DNA of 64,000 nt from Sepiola atlantica (lineage: Eukaryota; Mollusca; Cephalopoda; Sepiida; Sepiolidae): NCBI GenBank assembly GCA_963556195.1, contig CAUVYP010001198.1, positions 868,001 to 932,000 on the forward strand, given 5' to 3'. The position numbers were made by a program, and so were the translations under genes. Every line of letters starts with the position of its first letter. Within the stretch, counting starts at the first letter, position 1. Below the pieces are notes generated by a model that was given only the letters and a program-made list of their open reading frames with translations, did not search any database and was not told the origin of the DNA. Below are positions 12,819 through 25,700 of the stretch, in pieces.

Positions 12819-13759
12819 TTTTCCACTGAAGTACCAAGTTTCAGAAGTGCAGCTCTTGTACTACCGGAGATGTGTCGATACAAACTGAATACGCAAAACA
12901 TCTACAAAATTTAGTGCGTTTTAAAGTTGATATCGCTTTTGTTTATAACTTTCAGATTTATTCGAATTGTGCAACGAAACTTTGCAGACCATCGCGGAGA
13001 GGCATTTTCTACTGAAGTACCAAGTTTCAGAAGTGCAGCTCTTGTACTGCCGGAGATATGTCGTCACAAACTGAATACGCAAAACATCGACAAAATTTAG
13101 CGCGTTTTAAAGTTGATATCGCTTTTGTTTATAACTTCCACATTTATTCGAATTGTGCCACGAAACTTTGCAGACAGTCGCGGAGACACATATTCTACTG
13201 AAGTACCAAGTTAAAGATGCAGCAGATCTTGTACTACCGGAGATGTGTCGATACAAACTGAATACGCAAAACATCTACAAAATTTAGTGCGTTTTTAAGT
13301 TGATATCGCTTTTTTTATAACTTCCACATTTATTCGAATTGTGAAACGAAACTTTGTAGACACTCGCGGAGACACATCTTCTACTGAAGTACCAAGTTTC
13401 AGAAGTGCAGCTCTTGTACTGCCAGAGATATGTCGATACAAACTGAATACGCAAAACATCTACAAAATTTAGCGCGTTTAAAAGTTGATAGAGCTTTTGT
13501 TTATAACTTCCACATATATTCGAATTGTGCCACGAAACTTTGCAGACCATCGCGGAGAGGCATTTTCTACTGAAGTACCAAGTTTCAGAAGTGCAGCTCT
13601 TGTACTGCCAGAGATATGTCGATACAAACTGAATACGCAAAACATCTACAAAATTTAGCGCGTTTAAAAGTTGATAGCGCTTTTGTTTATAACTTTCAGA
13701 TTTATTCGAATTGTGCCACGAAACTTTGCAGACCATCGCGGAGAGGCATTTTCTACTGA

Positions 13760-13945
13760 AGTACCAAGTTTCAGAAGTGCAGCTCTTGTACTGCCGGAGA
13801 TATGTCGATACAAACTGAATACGCAAAACATCAACAAAATTTAGCGCGTTTTAAAGTTGATATCGCTTTTGTTTATAACTTCCACATTTATTCGAATTGT
13901 GCCACGAAACGTTACAGTCCATCGCGGGGAGGCATTTTCTACTGA
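13760..13945 (+). repeat. Exemplar of monomer subtype C
   Basis: A 186-bp unit with catcaac, tttagcgcgttttaaag, gatatcgc, ttccacattt and gtgccacg, followed by the unusual acgttacagtccatcgcgg and a ggggagg box. The acgttacagtcc form marks one HOR position and is seen near 6287, 9250, 10560, 13908, 20791, 23764, 25066, 27855, 30647, 34366, 40314 and 42542. It is absent from the last 20 kb. A sister form has ttacagaccatcgcggggac in its place. Confidence 0.8.
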
Positions 13946-14131
13946 AGTACCAAGTTTCAGAAGTGCAGCTCTTGTACTACCGGAGATATGTCGATACAAA
14001 CTGAATACGCAAAACATCAACAAAATTAAGCGCGTTTTAAAGTTGATAGCGCTTTTCTTTATAACTTTCACATTTATTTGAATTGTGAAACGAAACTTTG
14101 TAGACAGTCGCGGAGACACATTTTCTACTGG

Positions 14132-14317
14132 TGTACCAAGTTTCAGAAGTGCAGCTCTTGTACTGCCGGAGATATGTCGATACAAACTGAATACACAAAA
14201 CATCGACAAAATTCAGCGCGTTTTAAAGTTGATATCGCTTTTGTTTATAACTTCCACATTTATTCGAATTGATCCACGAAACTTTGCAGACCATCGCGGA
14301 GAGGCATTTACTACTGA
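14132..14317 (+). repeat. Exemplar of monomer subtype D
   Basis: A 186-bp unit with aatacacaaaacatcgac, aattcagcgcg, and gaattgatccacg where other units have gtgccacg or gtgaaacg, ending in catttactactg. It recurs near 1067, 5530, 6640, 8690, 14268, 20035, 21147, 23195, 28215, 31005, 34540, 37140, 40670, 42900, 47920, 49595, 50710, 52568 and 60188. It usually follows a unit carrying tactggtgtacc or aagtttaagaagtgc, so it has a fixed place in several HORs. Confidence 0.8.
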
Positions 14318-14474
14318 AGTACCACGTTTCAGAAGTGCAGCTCTTGTACTACCGGAGATATGTCGATACAAACTGAATACGCAAAACATCAACAAAATTT
14401 AGCGCGTTTTAAAGTTGATATCGCTTTTGTTTATAACTTCCACATTTATTCGAATTGTGAAACGAAACTTTGTA

Positions 14475-15590
14475 GACAGTCGCGGAGACACATTTTCCAC
14501 TGAAGTACCAAGTTTCAGAAGTGCAGCTCTTGTACTGCCGGAGATGTGTCGATACAAACTGAATACGCAAAACATCTACAAAATTTAGTGCGTTTTAAAG
14601 TTGATATCGCTTTTGTTTATAACTTCCACATTTATTCAAATTGTGAAACGAAACTTTGTAGACAGTCGCGGAGACACATTATCTACTGATGTACCATGTT
14701 TCAGAATGGCAGCTCTTGTACTGCCGGAGATATGTCGATACAAACTGAATACGCAAAACATCTACAAAATTTAGCGCGTTTAAAAGTTGATAGCGCTTTT
14801 GTTTATAACTTTCAGATTTATTCGAATTGTGCCACGAAACTTTGCATACCATCGCGGAGAGGCATTTTCTACTGACGTACCAAGTTTCAGAAGTGCAGCT
14901 CTTGTACTGCCGGAGATATGTCGATACAAACTGAATACGCAAAACATCAACAAAATTTAGCGCGTTTTAAAGTTGATATCGCTTTTGTTTATAACTTCCA
15001 CATTTATTCGAATTGTGCCACGAAACTTTACAGACCATTGCGGGGACACATTTTCTACTGAAGTACCACGTGTCAGAAGTGCAGCTCTTGTACTACCGGA
15101 GATGTGTCGATACAAACTGAATACGCAAAACATCTACAAAATTTAGCGCGTTTTAAAGTTGATATCGCTTTTGTTTATAACTTCCACATTTATTCGAATT
15201 GTGAAACGAAACTTTGCAGACCGTCGCGGAGAGGAATTTTCTACTGAAGTACCAAGTTTCAGAAGTGCAGCTCTTGTACTACCGGAGATGTGTCGATACA
15301 AAATGAATACGCAAAACATCAACAAAATTTAGCGCGTTTTAAAGTTGATATCGCTTTTGTTTATAACTTCCACATTTATTCGAATTGTGAAACGAAACTT
15401 TGTAGACAGTCGCGGAGACACATTTTCCACTGAAGTACCAAGTTTCAGAAGTGCAGCTCTTGTACTCCCGGAGATGTGTCGATACAAACTGAATACGCAA
15501 AACATCTACAAAATTTAGTGCGTTTTTACGTTGATATCGCTTTTGTTTATAACTTCCAAATTTATTCGAATTGTGAAACGAAACTTTGCA
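14475..15590 (+). repeat. Hexamer (1,116 bp) duplication, unit 1
   Basis: Six monomers repeated next to themselves at exactly 1,116 bp. Marks shared with the next unit include cattatctactgatg, ctactgacgtaccaag, cagaccattgcgggg, atacaaaatgaatacg, tactcccggag and gtttttacgttgatatc. The left edge is near 14,470, where tttgtagac here faces tttgcagac at 15,586. Confidence 0.87.
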
Positions 15591-16706
15591 GACAGTCGCG
15601 GAGACACATTTTCCACTGAAGTACCAAGTTTCAGAAGTGCAGCTCTTGTACTGCCGGAGATGTGTCGATACAAACTGAATACGCAAAACATCTACAAAAT
15701 TTAGTGCGTTTTAAAGTTGATATCGCTTTTGTTTATAACTTCCACATTTATTCAAATTGTGAAACGAAACTTTGTAGACAGTCGCGGAGACACATTATCT
15801 ACTGATGTACCATGTTTCAGAATGGCAGCTCTTGTACTGCCGGAGATATGTCGATACAAACTGAATACGCAAAACATCTACAAAATTTAGCGCGTTTAAA
15901 AGTTGATAGCGCTTTTGTTTATAACTTTCAGATTTATTCGAATTGTGCCACGAAACTTTGCATACCATCGCGGAGAGGCATTTTCTACTGACGTACCAAG
16001 TTTCAGAAGTGCAGCTCTTGTACTGCCGGAGATATGTCGATACAAACTGAATACGCAAAACATCAACAAAATTTAGCGCGTTTTAAAGTTGATATCGCTT
16101 TTGTTTATAACTTCCACATTTATTCGAATTGTGCCACGAAACTTTACAGACCATTGCGGGGACACATTTTCTACTGAAGTACCACGTGTCAGAAGTGCAG
16201 CTCTTGTACTACCGGAGATGTGTCGATACAAACTGAATACGCAAAACATCTACAAAATTTAGCGCGTTTTAAAGTTGATATCGCTTTTGTTTATAACTTC
16301 CACATTTATTCGAATTGTGAAACGAAACTTTGCAGACCGTCGCGGAGAGGAATTTTCTACTGAAGTACCAAGTTTCAGAAGTGCAGCTCTTGTACTACCG
16401 GAGATGTGTCGATACAAAATGAATACGCAAAACATCAACAAAATTTAGCGCGTTTTAAAGTTGATATCGCTTTTGTTTATAACTTCCACATTTATTCGAA
16501 TTGTGAAACGAAACTTTGTAGACAGTCGCGGAGACACATTTTCCACTGAAGTACCAAGTTTCAGAAGTGCAGCTCTTGTACTCCCGGAGATGTGTCGATA
16601 CAAACTGAATACGCAAAACATCTACAAAATTTAGTGCGTTTTTACGTTGATATCGCTTTTGTTTATAACTTCCAAATTTATTCGAATTGTGAAACGAAAC
16701 TTTGCA
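15591..16706 (+). repeat. Hexamer (1,116 bp) duplication, unit 2
   Basis: Direct repeat of the preceding six monomers; I noticed no base difference. Its end (about 16,706-16,726) coincides with the junction into the second 14.5 kb block, where ttctactgaggtacc replaces ttccactgaag. The second 14.5 kb block has no such tandem pair, so this is a private and probably very recent event. Confidence 0.87.
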
Positions 16707-19700
16707 GACAGTCGCGGAGACACATTTTCTACTGAGGTACCAAGTTTAAGAAGTGCAGCTCTTGTACTACCGGAGATATGTCGATACAAACTGAATACGT
16801 AAAACATCTACAAAATTTAGCGCGTCTTAAAGTTCATATCGCTTTTGTTTATAACTTTCAGATTTATTCGAATTGTGCCACGAAACTTTGCAGACCATCG
16901 CGGAGAGGCATTTTCTACTGAAGTACCAAGTTTCAGAAGTGCAGCTCTTGTACTGCCGAGATATGTCGATACAAACTGAATACGCAAAACATCTACAAAA
17001 TTTAGCGTGTTTAAAAGTTGATAGCGCTTTTGTTTATAACTTTCAGATTTATTCGAATTGTGCCACGAAACTTTGCAGACCATCGCGGAGAGGCATTTTC
17101 TACTGAAGCACCAAGTTTCAGAAGTGCAGCTCTTGTACTGCCGGAGATATGTCGATACAAACTGAATACGCAAAACATCAACAAAATTTAGCGCGTTTTA
17201 AAGTGAATAGCGCTTTTGTTTATAACTTCCACATTTATTCGAATTGTGCCACGAAACTTTGCAGACCATCGCGGATAGGCATTTTCTACTGAAGTACCAA
17301 GTTTAAGAAGTGCAGCTCTTGTACTACCGGAGATATGTCGATACAAACTGAATACGCAAAACATCTACAAAATTTAGCGCGTTTAAAAGTTGATAGCGCT
17401 TTTGTTTATAACTTTCAGATTTATTCGAATTGTGCCACAAAACTTTGCAGACCATACCGGAGAGGCATTTGCTACTGAAGTACCAAGTTTCAGAAGTGCA
17501 GCTCTTGTACTGCCGGAGATATGTCGATACAAACTGAATACGCAAAACATCAACAAAATTTAGCGCGTTTTAAAGTTAATAGCGCTTTTGTTTATAACTT
17601 CCACATTTATTCGAATTGTGCAACGAAACTTTGCAGACCATCGCGGAGAGGCATTTACTACTGAAGTACCAAGTTTCAGAAGTGCAGCTCTTGTACTACC
17701 GGAGATATGTCGATACAAACGGAATACGCAAAACATCAACAAAATTTATCGCGTTTTAAATTTGATATCGCTTTTGTTTATAACTTCCACATTTATTCGA
17801 ATTGTGAAACGAAACTTTGTAGACAGTCGGGGAGACACATCTTCTACTGAAGTACCAAGTTTCAGAAGTGCAGCTCTTGTACTACCGGAGATGTGTCGAT
17901 ACAAACTGAATACGCAAAACATCTACAAAATTTAGTGCGTTTTAAAGTTGATATCGCTTTTGTTTATAACTTCCACATTTATTCGAATTGTGAAACGAAA
18001 CTTTGTAGACAGTCGCGGAGACACATTATCTACTGAAATACCATGTTTCAGAATGGCAGCTCATTTACTGCCGGAGATATGTCGATACAAACTGAATACG
18101 CAAAACATCTACAAAATTTAGCGCGTTTAAAAGTTGATAGCGCTTTTGTGTATAACTTTCAGATTTATTCGAATTGTGCCACGAAACTTTGCAGACCATC
18201 GCGGAGAGGCATTTTCTACTGAAGTACCAAGTTTCAGAAGTGCAGCTCTTGTACTGCCGGAGATATGTCGTCACAAACTGAATATGCAAAACATCGACAA
18301 AATTTAGCGCGTTTTAAAGTTGATATCGCTTTTGTTTATAACTTCCACATTTATTCGAATTGTGCCACGAAACTTTGCAGACAGTCGCGGAGACACATTT
18401 TCTACTGAAGTACCAAGTTTAAGATGCAGCAGATATTGTACTACCGGAGATGTGTCGATACAAACGGAATACGCAAAACATCTACAAAATTAGTGCGTTT
18501 TAAAGTTGATATCGCTTTTGTTTATAACTTCCACATTTATTCGAATTGTGCCACGAAACTTTGCAGACAGTCGCGGAGACGCATTTTCTACTGAAGTACC
18601 AAGTTTCAGAAGTGCAGCTCTTGTACTACCGGAGATGTGTCGATACAAACTGAATACGCAAAACATCTACAAAATTTAGTGCGTTTTAAAGTTGATATCG
18701 CTTTTGTTTATAACTTCCACATTTATTCGAATTGTGAAACGAAATTTGTAGACACTCGCGGAGACACATCTTCTACTGAAGTACCAAGTTTCAGAAGTGC
18801 AGCTCTTGTACTACCGGAGATATGTCGATACAAACTACATACGCAAAACATCTACAAAATTTAGCGCGTTTAAAAGTTGATAGCGCTTTTGATTATAACT
18901 GTCACATTTATTCGAATTGTGCCACGAAACTTTGCAAACCATCGCGGAGAGGCATTCTCTACTGAAGTACCAAGTTTCAGAAGTGCAGCTCTTGTACTGC
19001 CGGAGATATGTCTATACAAACTGAATACGCAAAACATCAACAAAATTTAGCGCGTTTTAAAGTTAATAGCGCTTTTGTTTATAACTTCCACATTTATTCG
19101 AATTGTGCCACGAAACTTTGCAGACCATCGCGGAGAGGCATTTTCTACTGAAGTACCAAGTTTCAGAAGTGCAGCTCTTGTACTGCCAGAGATATGTCGA
19201 TACAAACTGAATACGCAAAACATCTACAAAATTTAGCGCGTTTAAAAGTTGATAGCGCTTTTGTATATAACTTTCAGATTTATTCGAAATGTGCCACGAA
19301 ACTTTGCAGACCATCGCGGAGAGGCATTATCTACTGAAGTACCAAGTTTCAGAAGTGCAGCTCTTGTACTGCCGGAGATATGTCGATACAAACTGAATAC
19401 GCAAAACATCAACAAAATTTAGCGCGTTTTAAAGTTGATATCGCTTTTGTTTATAACTTCCACATTTATTCGAATTGTGAAACGAAACTTTACAGACCAT
19501 CGCGGGGAGGCATTTTCTACTGAAGTACCAAGTTTCAGAAGTGCAGCTCTTGTACTACCGGAGATATGTCGATACAAACTGAATACGCAAAACATCAACA
19601 AAATTAAGCGCGTTTTAAAGTTGATAGCGCTTTTGTTTATAACTTTCACATTTATTTGAATTGTGAAACGAAACTTTGTAGACAGTCGCGGAGACACATT

Positions 19701-22700
19701 TTCTACTGAAGTACCAAGTTTCAGAAGTGCAGCTCTTGTACTGACGGAGATATGTCGATACAAACTGAATACGCAAAACATCAACAAAATTAAGCGCGTT
19801 TTAAAGTTGATATCGCTTTTGTTTATAACTTCCACATTTATTCGAATTGTGCCACGAAACTTTGCAGACAGTCGCGGAGACACATTTTCTACTGAAGTAC
19901 CAAGTTTAAGAAGTGCAGCTCTTGTACTACCGGAGATATGTCGATACAAACTGAATACACAAAACATCGACAAAATTCAGCGCGTTTTAAAGTTGATATC
20001 GCTTTTGTTTATAACTTCCACATTTATTCGAATTGATCCACGAAACTTTGCAGACCATACCGGAGAGGCATTTACTACTGAAGTACCAAGTTTCAGAAGT
20101 GCAGCTTTTGTACTACCGGAGATATGTCGATACAAACTACATACGCAAAACATCTACAAAATTTAGCGCGTTTAAAAGTTGATAGCGCTTTTGATTATAA
20201 CTTTAACATTTATTCGAATTGTGCCACGAAACTTTGCAAACCATCGCGGAGAGGCATTCTCTACTGAAGTACCAAGTTTCAGAAGTGCAGCTCTTGTACT
20301 GCCGGAGATATGTCGATACAAACTGAATACGCAAAACATCAACAAAATTTAGCGCGTTTTAAAGTTAATAGCGCTTTTGTTTATAACTTCCACATTTATT
20401 CGAATTGTGCCACGAAACTTTGCAGACCATCGCGGAGAGGCATTTTCTACTGAAGTACCAAGTTTCAGAAGTGCAGCTCTTGTACTGCCAGAGATATGTC
20501 GATACAAACTGAATACGCAAAACATCTACAAAATTTAGCGCGTTTAAAAGTTGATAGCGCTTTTGTTTATAACTTTCAGATTTATTCGAATTGTGCAACG
20601 AAACTTTGCAGACCATCGCGGAGAGGCATTTTCTACTGAAGTACCAAGTTTCCGAAGTGCAGCTCTTGTACTGCCGGAGATATGTCGATACAAACGGAAT
20701 ACGCAAAACATCAACAAAATTTAGCGCGTTTTAAAGTTGATATCGCTTTTGTTTATAACTTCCACATTTATTCGAATTGTGCCACGAAACGTTACAGTCC
20801 ATCGCGGGGAGGCATTTTCTACTGAAGTACCAAGTTTCAGAAGTGCAGCTTTTGTACTACCGGAGATATGTCGATACAAACTGAATACGCAAAACATCAA
20901 CAAAATTAAGCGCGTTTTAAAGTTGATAGCGCTTTTGTTTATAACTTTCACATTTATTTGAATTGTGAAACGAAACTTTGTAGACAGTCGCGGAGACACA
21001 TTTTCTACTGGTGTACCAAGTTTCAGAAGTGCAGCTCTTGTACTGCCGGAGATATGTCGATACAAACTGAATACACAAAACATCGACAAAATTCAGCGCG
21101 TTTTAAAGTTGATATCGCTTTTGTTTATAACTTCCACATTTATTCGAATTGATCCACGAAACTTTGCAGACACTCGCGGAGAGGCATTTACTACTGAAGT
21201 ACCAAGTTTCAGAAGTGCAGCTCTTGTACTACCGGAGATATGTCGATACAAACTGAATACGCAAAACATCAACAAAATTTAGCGCGTTTTAAAGTTGATA
21301 TCGCTTTTGTTTATAACTTCCACATTTATTCGAATTGTGAAACGAAACTTTGTAGACAGTCGCGGAGACACATTTTCCACTGAAGTACCAAGTTTCAGAA
21401 GTGCAGCTCTTGTACTACCGGAGATGTGTCGATACAAACTGAATACGCAAAACATCTACAAAATTTAGTGCGTTTTAAAGTTGATATCGCTTTTGTTTAT
21501 AACTTCCACATTTATTCGAATTGTGCAACGAAACTTTGCAGACCGTCGCGGAGAGGAATTTTCTACTGAAGTACCAAGTTTCAGAAGTGCAGCTCTTGTA
21601 CTACCGGAGATGTGTCGATACAAACTGAATACGCAAAACATCTACAAAATTTAGTGCGTTTTAAAGTTGATATCGCTTTTGTTTATAACTTCCACATTTA
21701 TTCGAATTGTGAAACGAAACTTTGTAGACAGTCGCGGAGACACATCTTCTACTGAAGTACCAAGTTTCAGAAGTGCAGCTCTTGTACTACCGGAGATATG
21801 TCGTCACAAACTGAATATGCAAAACATCGACAAAATTTAGCGCGTTTTAAAGTTGATATCGCTTTTGTTTATAACTTCCACATTTATTCGAATTGTGCCA
21901 CGAAACTTTGCAGACATTCGCGGAGACACATTTTCTACTGAAGTACCAAGTTTAAGATGCAGCAGCTCTGGTACTACCGGAGATGTGTCGATACAAACGG
22001 AATACGCAAAACATCTACAAAATTAGTGCGTTTTAAAGTTGATATCGCTTTTGTTTATAACTTCCACATTTATTCGAATTGTGCCACGAAACTTTGCAGA
22101 CCGTCGCGGAGAGGCATTTTCTACTGAAGTACCAAGTTTCAGAAGTGCAGCTCTTGTACTACCGGAGATGTGTCGATACAAACTGAATACGCAAAACATC
22201 TACAAAATTTAGTGCGTTTTAAAGTTGATATCGCTTTTGTTTATAACTTCCACATTTATTCGAATTGTGAAACGAAATTTGTAGACACTCGCGGAGACAC
22301 ATCTTCTACTGAAGTACCAAGTTTCAGAAGTGCAGCTCTTGTACTACCGGAGATATGTCGATACAAACTACATACGCAAAACATCTACAAAATTTAGCGC
22401 GTTTAAAAGTTGATAGCGCTTTAGATTATAACTTTCACATTTATTCGAATTGTGCCACGAAACTTTGCAAACCATCGCGGAGAGGCATTCTCTACTGAAG
22501 TACCAAGTTTCAGAAGTCCAGCTCTTGTACTGCCGGAGATATGTCGATACAAACTGAATACGCAAAACATCAACAAAATTTAGCGCGTTTTAAAGTTAAC
22601 AGCGCTTTTGTTTATAACTTCCACATTTATTCGAATTGTGCCACGAAACTTTGCAGACCATCGCGGAGAGGCATTTTCTACTGAAGTACCAAGTTTCAGA

Positions 22701-25700
22701 AGTGCAGCTCTTGTACTGCCAGAGATATGTCGATACAAACTGAATACGCAAAACATCTACAAAATTTAGCGCGTTTAAAAGTTGATAGCGCTTTTGTATA
22801 TAACTTTCAGATTTATTCGAAATGTGCCACGAAACTTTGCAGACCATCGCGGAGAGGCATTTTCTACTGGTGTACCAAGTTTCAGAAGTGCAGCTCTTGT
22901 ACTGCCGGAGATATGTCGATACAAACTGAATACGCAAAACATCAACAAAATTAAGCGCGTTTTAAAGTTGATATCGCTTTTGTTTATAACTTCCACATTT
23001 ATTCGAATTGTGCCACGAAACTTTGCAGACAGTCGCGGAGACATATTTTCTACTGAAGTACCAAGTTTAAGAAGTGCAGCTCTTGTACTACCGGAGATAT
23101 GTCGATACAAACTGAATACACAAAACATCGACAAAATTCAGCGCGTTTTAAAGTTGATATCGCTTTTGTTTATAACTTCCACAGTTATTCGAATTGATCC
23201 ACGAAACTTTGCAGACCATACCGGAGAGGCATTTACTACTGAAGTACCAAGTTTCAGAAGTGCAACTCTTGTACTGCCGGAGATATGTCGATACAAACTG
23301 AATACGCAAAACATCAACAAAATTTAGCGCGTTTTAAAGTTAATAGCGCTTTTGTTTATAACTTCCACATTTATTCGAATTGTGCCACGAAACTTTGCAG
23401 ACCATCGCGGAGAGGCATTTTCTACTGAAGTACCAAGTTTCAGAAGTGCAGCTCTTGTACTGCCAGAGATATGTCGATACAAACTGAATACGCAAAACAT
23501 CTACAAAATTTAGCGCGTTTAAAAGTTGATAGCGCTTTTGTTTATAACTTTCAGATTTATTCGAATTGTGCCACGAAACTTTGCAGACCATCGCGGAGAG
23601 GCATTTTCTACTGAAGTACCAAGTTTCAGAAGTGCAGCTCTAGTACTGCCGGAGATATGTCGATACAAACTGAATACGCAAAACATCAACAAAATTTAGC
23701 GCGTTTTAAAGTTGATATCGCTTTTGTTTATAACTTCCACATTTATTCGAATTGTGCCACGAAACGTTACAGTCCATCGCGGGGAGGCATTTTCTACTGA
23801 AGTACCAAGTTTCAGAAGTGCAGCTCTTGTACTACCGGAGATATGTCGATACAAACTGAATACGCAAAACATCAACAAAATTAAGCGCGTTTTAAAGTTG
23901 ATAGCGCTTTTGTTTATAACTTTCACATTTATTTGAATTGTGAAACGAAACTTTGTAGACAGTCGCGGAGACACATTTTCTACTGGTGTACCAAGTTTCA
24001 GAAGTGCAGCTCTTGTACTGCCGGAGATATGTCGATACTAACTGAATACACAAAACATCGACAAAATTCAGCGCGTTTTAAAGTTGATATCGCTTTTGTT
24101 TATAACTTCCACATTTATTCGAATTGTGAAACGAAACTTTACAGACCATCGCGGGGAGGCATTTACTACTGAAGTACCAAGTTTCAGAAGTGCAGCTCTT
24201 GTACTACCGGAGATATGTCGATACAAACTGAATACGCAAAACATCAACAAAATTTAGCGCGTTTTAAAGTTGATATCGCTTTTGTTTATAACTTCCACAT
24301 TTATTCGAATTGTGAAACGAAACTTTGTAGACAGTCGCGGAGACACATTTTCCACTGAAGTACCAAGTTTCAGAAGTGCAGCTTTTGTACTACCGGAGAT
24401 GTGTCGATACAAACTGAATACGCAAAACATCTACAAAATTTAGTGCGTTTTAAAGTTGATATCGCTTTTGTTTATAACTTCCACATTTATTCAAATTGTG
24501 AAACGAAACTTTGTAGACAGTCGCGGAGACACATTATCTACTGATGTACCATGTTTCAGAATGGCAGCTCTTGTACTGCCGGAGATATGTCGATACAAAC
24601 TGAATACGCAAAACATCTACAAAATTTAGCACGTTTAAAAGTTGATAGCGCTTTTGTTTATAACTTTCAGATTTATTCGAATTGTGCCACGAAACTTTGC
24701 ATACCATCGCGGAGAGGCATTTTCTACTGAAGTACCAAGTTTCAGAAGTGCAGCTCTTGTACTGCCAGAGATATGTCGATACAAACTGAATACGCAAAAC
24801 ATCTACAAAATTTAGCGCGTTTAAAAGTTGATAGCGCTTTTGTTTATAACTTTCAGATTTATTCGAATTGTGCCACGAAACTTTGCAGACCATCGCGGAG
24901 AGGCATTTTCTACTGAAGTACCAAGTTTCAGAAGTGCAGCTCTAGTACTGCCGGAGATATGTCGATACAAACTGAATACGCAAAACATCAACAAAATTTA
25001 GCGCGTTTTAAAGTTGATATCGCTTTTGTTTATAACTTCCACATTTATTCGAATTGTGCCACGAAACGTTACAGTCCATCGCGGGGAGGCATTTTCTACT
25101 GAAGTACCAAGTTTCAGAAGTGCAGCTCTTGTACTACCGGAGATATGTCGATACAAACTGAATACGCAAAACATCAACAAAATTAAGCGCGTTTTAAAGT
25201 TGATAGCGCTTTTGTTTATAACTTTCACATTTATTTGAATTGTGAAACGAAACTTTGTAGACAGTCGCGGAGACACATTTTCTACTGGTGTACCAAGTTT
25301 CAGAAGTGCAGCTCTTGTACTGCCGGAGATATGTCGATACTAACTGAATACACAAAACATCGACAAAATTCAGCGCGTTTTAAAGTTGATATCGCTTTTG
25401 TTTATAACTTCCACATTTATTCGAATTGTGAAACGAAACTTTACAGACCATCGCGGGGAGGCATTTACTACTGAAGTACCAAGTTTCAGAAGTGCAGCTC
25501 TTGTACTACCGGAGATATGTCGATACAAACTGAATACGCAAAACATCAACAAAATTTAGCGCGTTTTAAAGTTGATATCGCTTTTGTTTATAACTTCCAC
25601 ATTTATTCGAATTGTGAAACGAAACTTTGTAGTCAGTCGCGGAGACACATTTTCCACTGAAGTACCAAGTTTCAGAAGTGCAGCTTTTGTACTACCGGAG

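Larger units (their letters stand above)
2142..16686 (+). repeat. 14.5 kb higher-order block, copy 1 (78-mer)
   Basis: Position p here matches p+14,504 in copy 2 (14,504 = 78 x 186 - 4); after about 9306 the shift is 14,505. The left edge lies between about 2,040 and 2,222: the flanking units differ upstream, and from there the match is almost perfect. The junction with copy 2 lies between about 16,640 and 16,730. Differences from copy 2 noted by reading: 4076, 4490, 6690, 6802, 7033, 7616, 8540, 8575, 11128, 11928 and 15039, plus a 1-bp loss near 9306 (ccaagttcag). A 558-bp trimer and a hexamer are present twice here. Excluding copy-number changes, divergence is near 0.1%, against about 9% between subtypes A and B. 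Confidence 0.9.

Noticed and set aside
16640..16730. 14.5 kb copy 2 as a pure assembly artefact
   Set aside because: Copy 2 has its own substitutions, a different trimer number and a different 3' end, so it is not a plain duplicate. It still deserves a read-level check.
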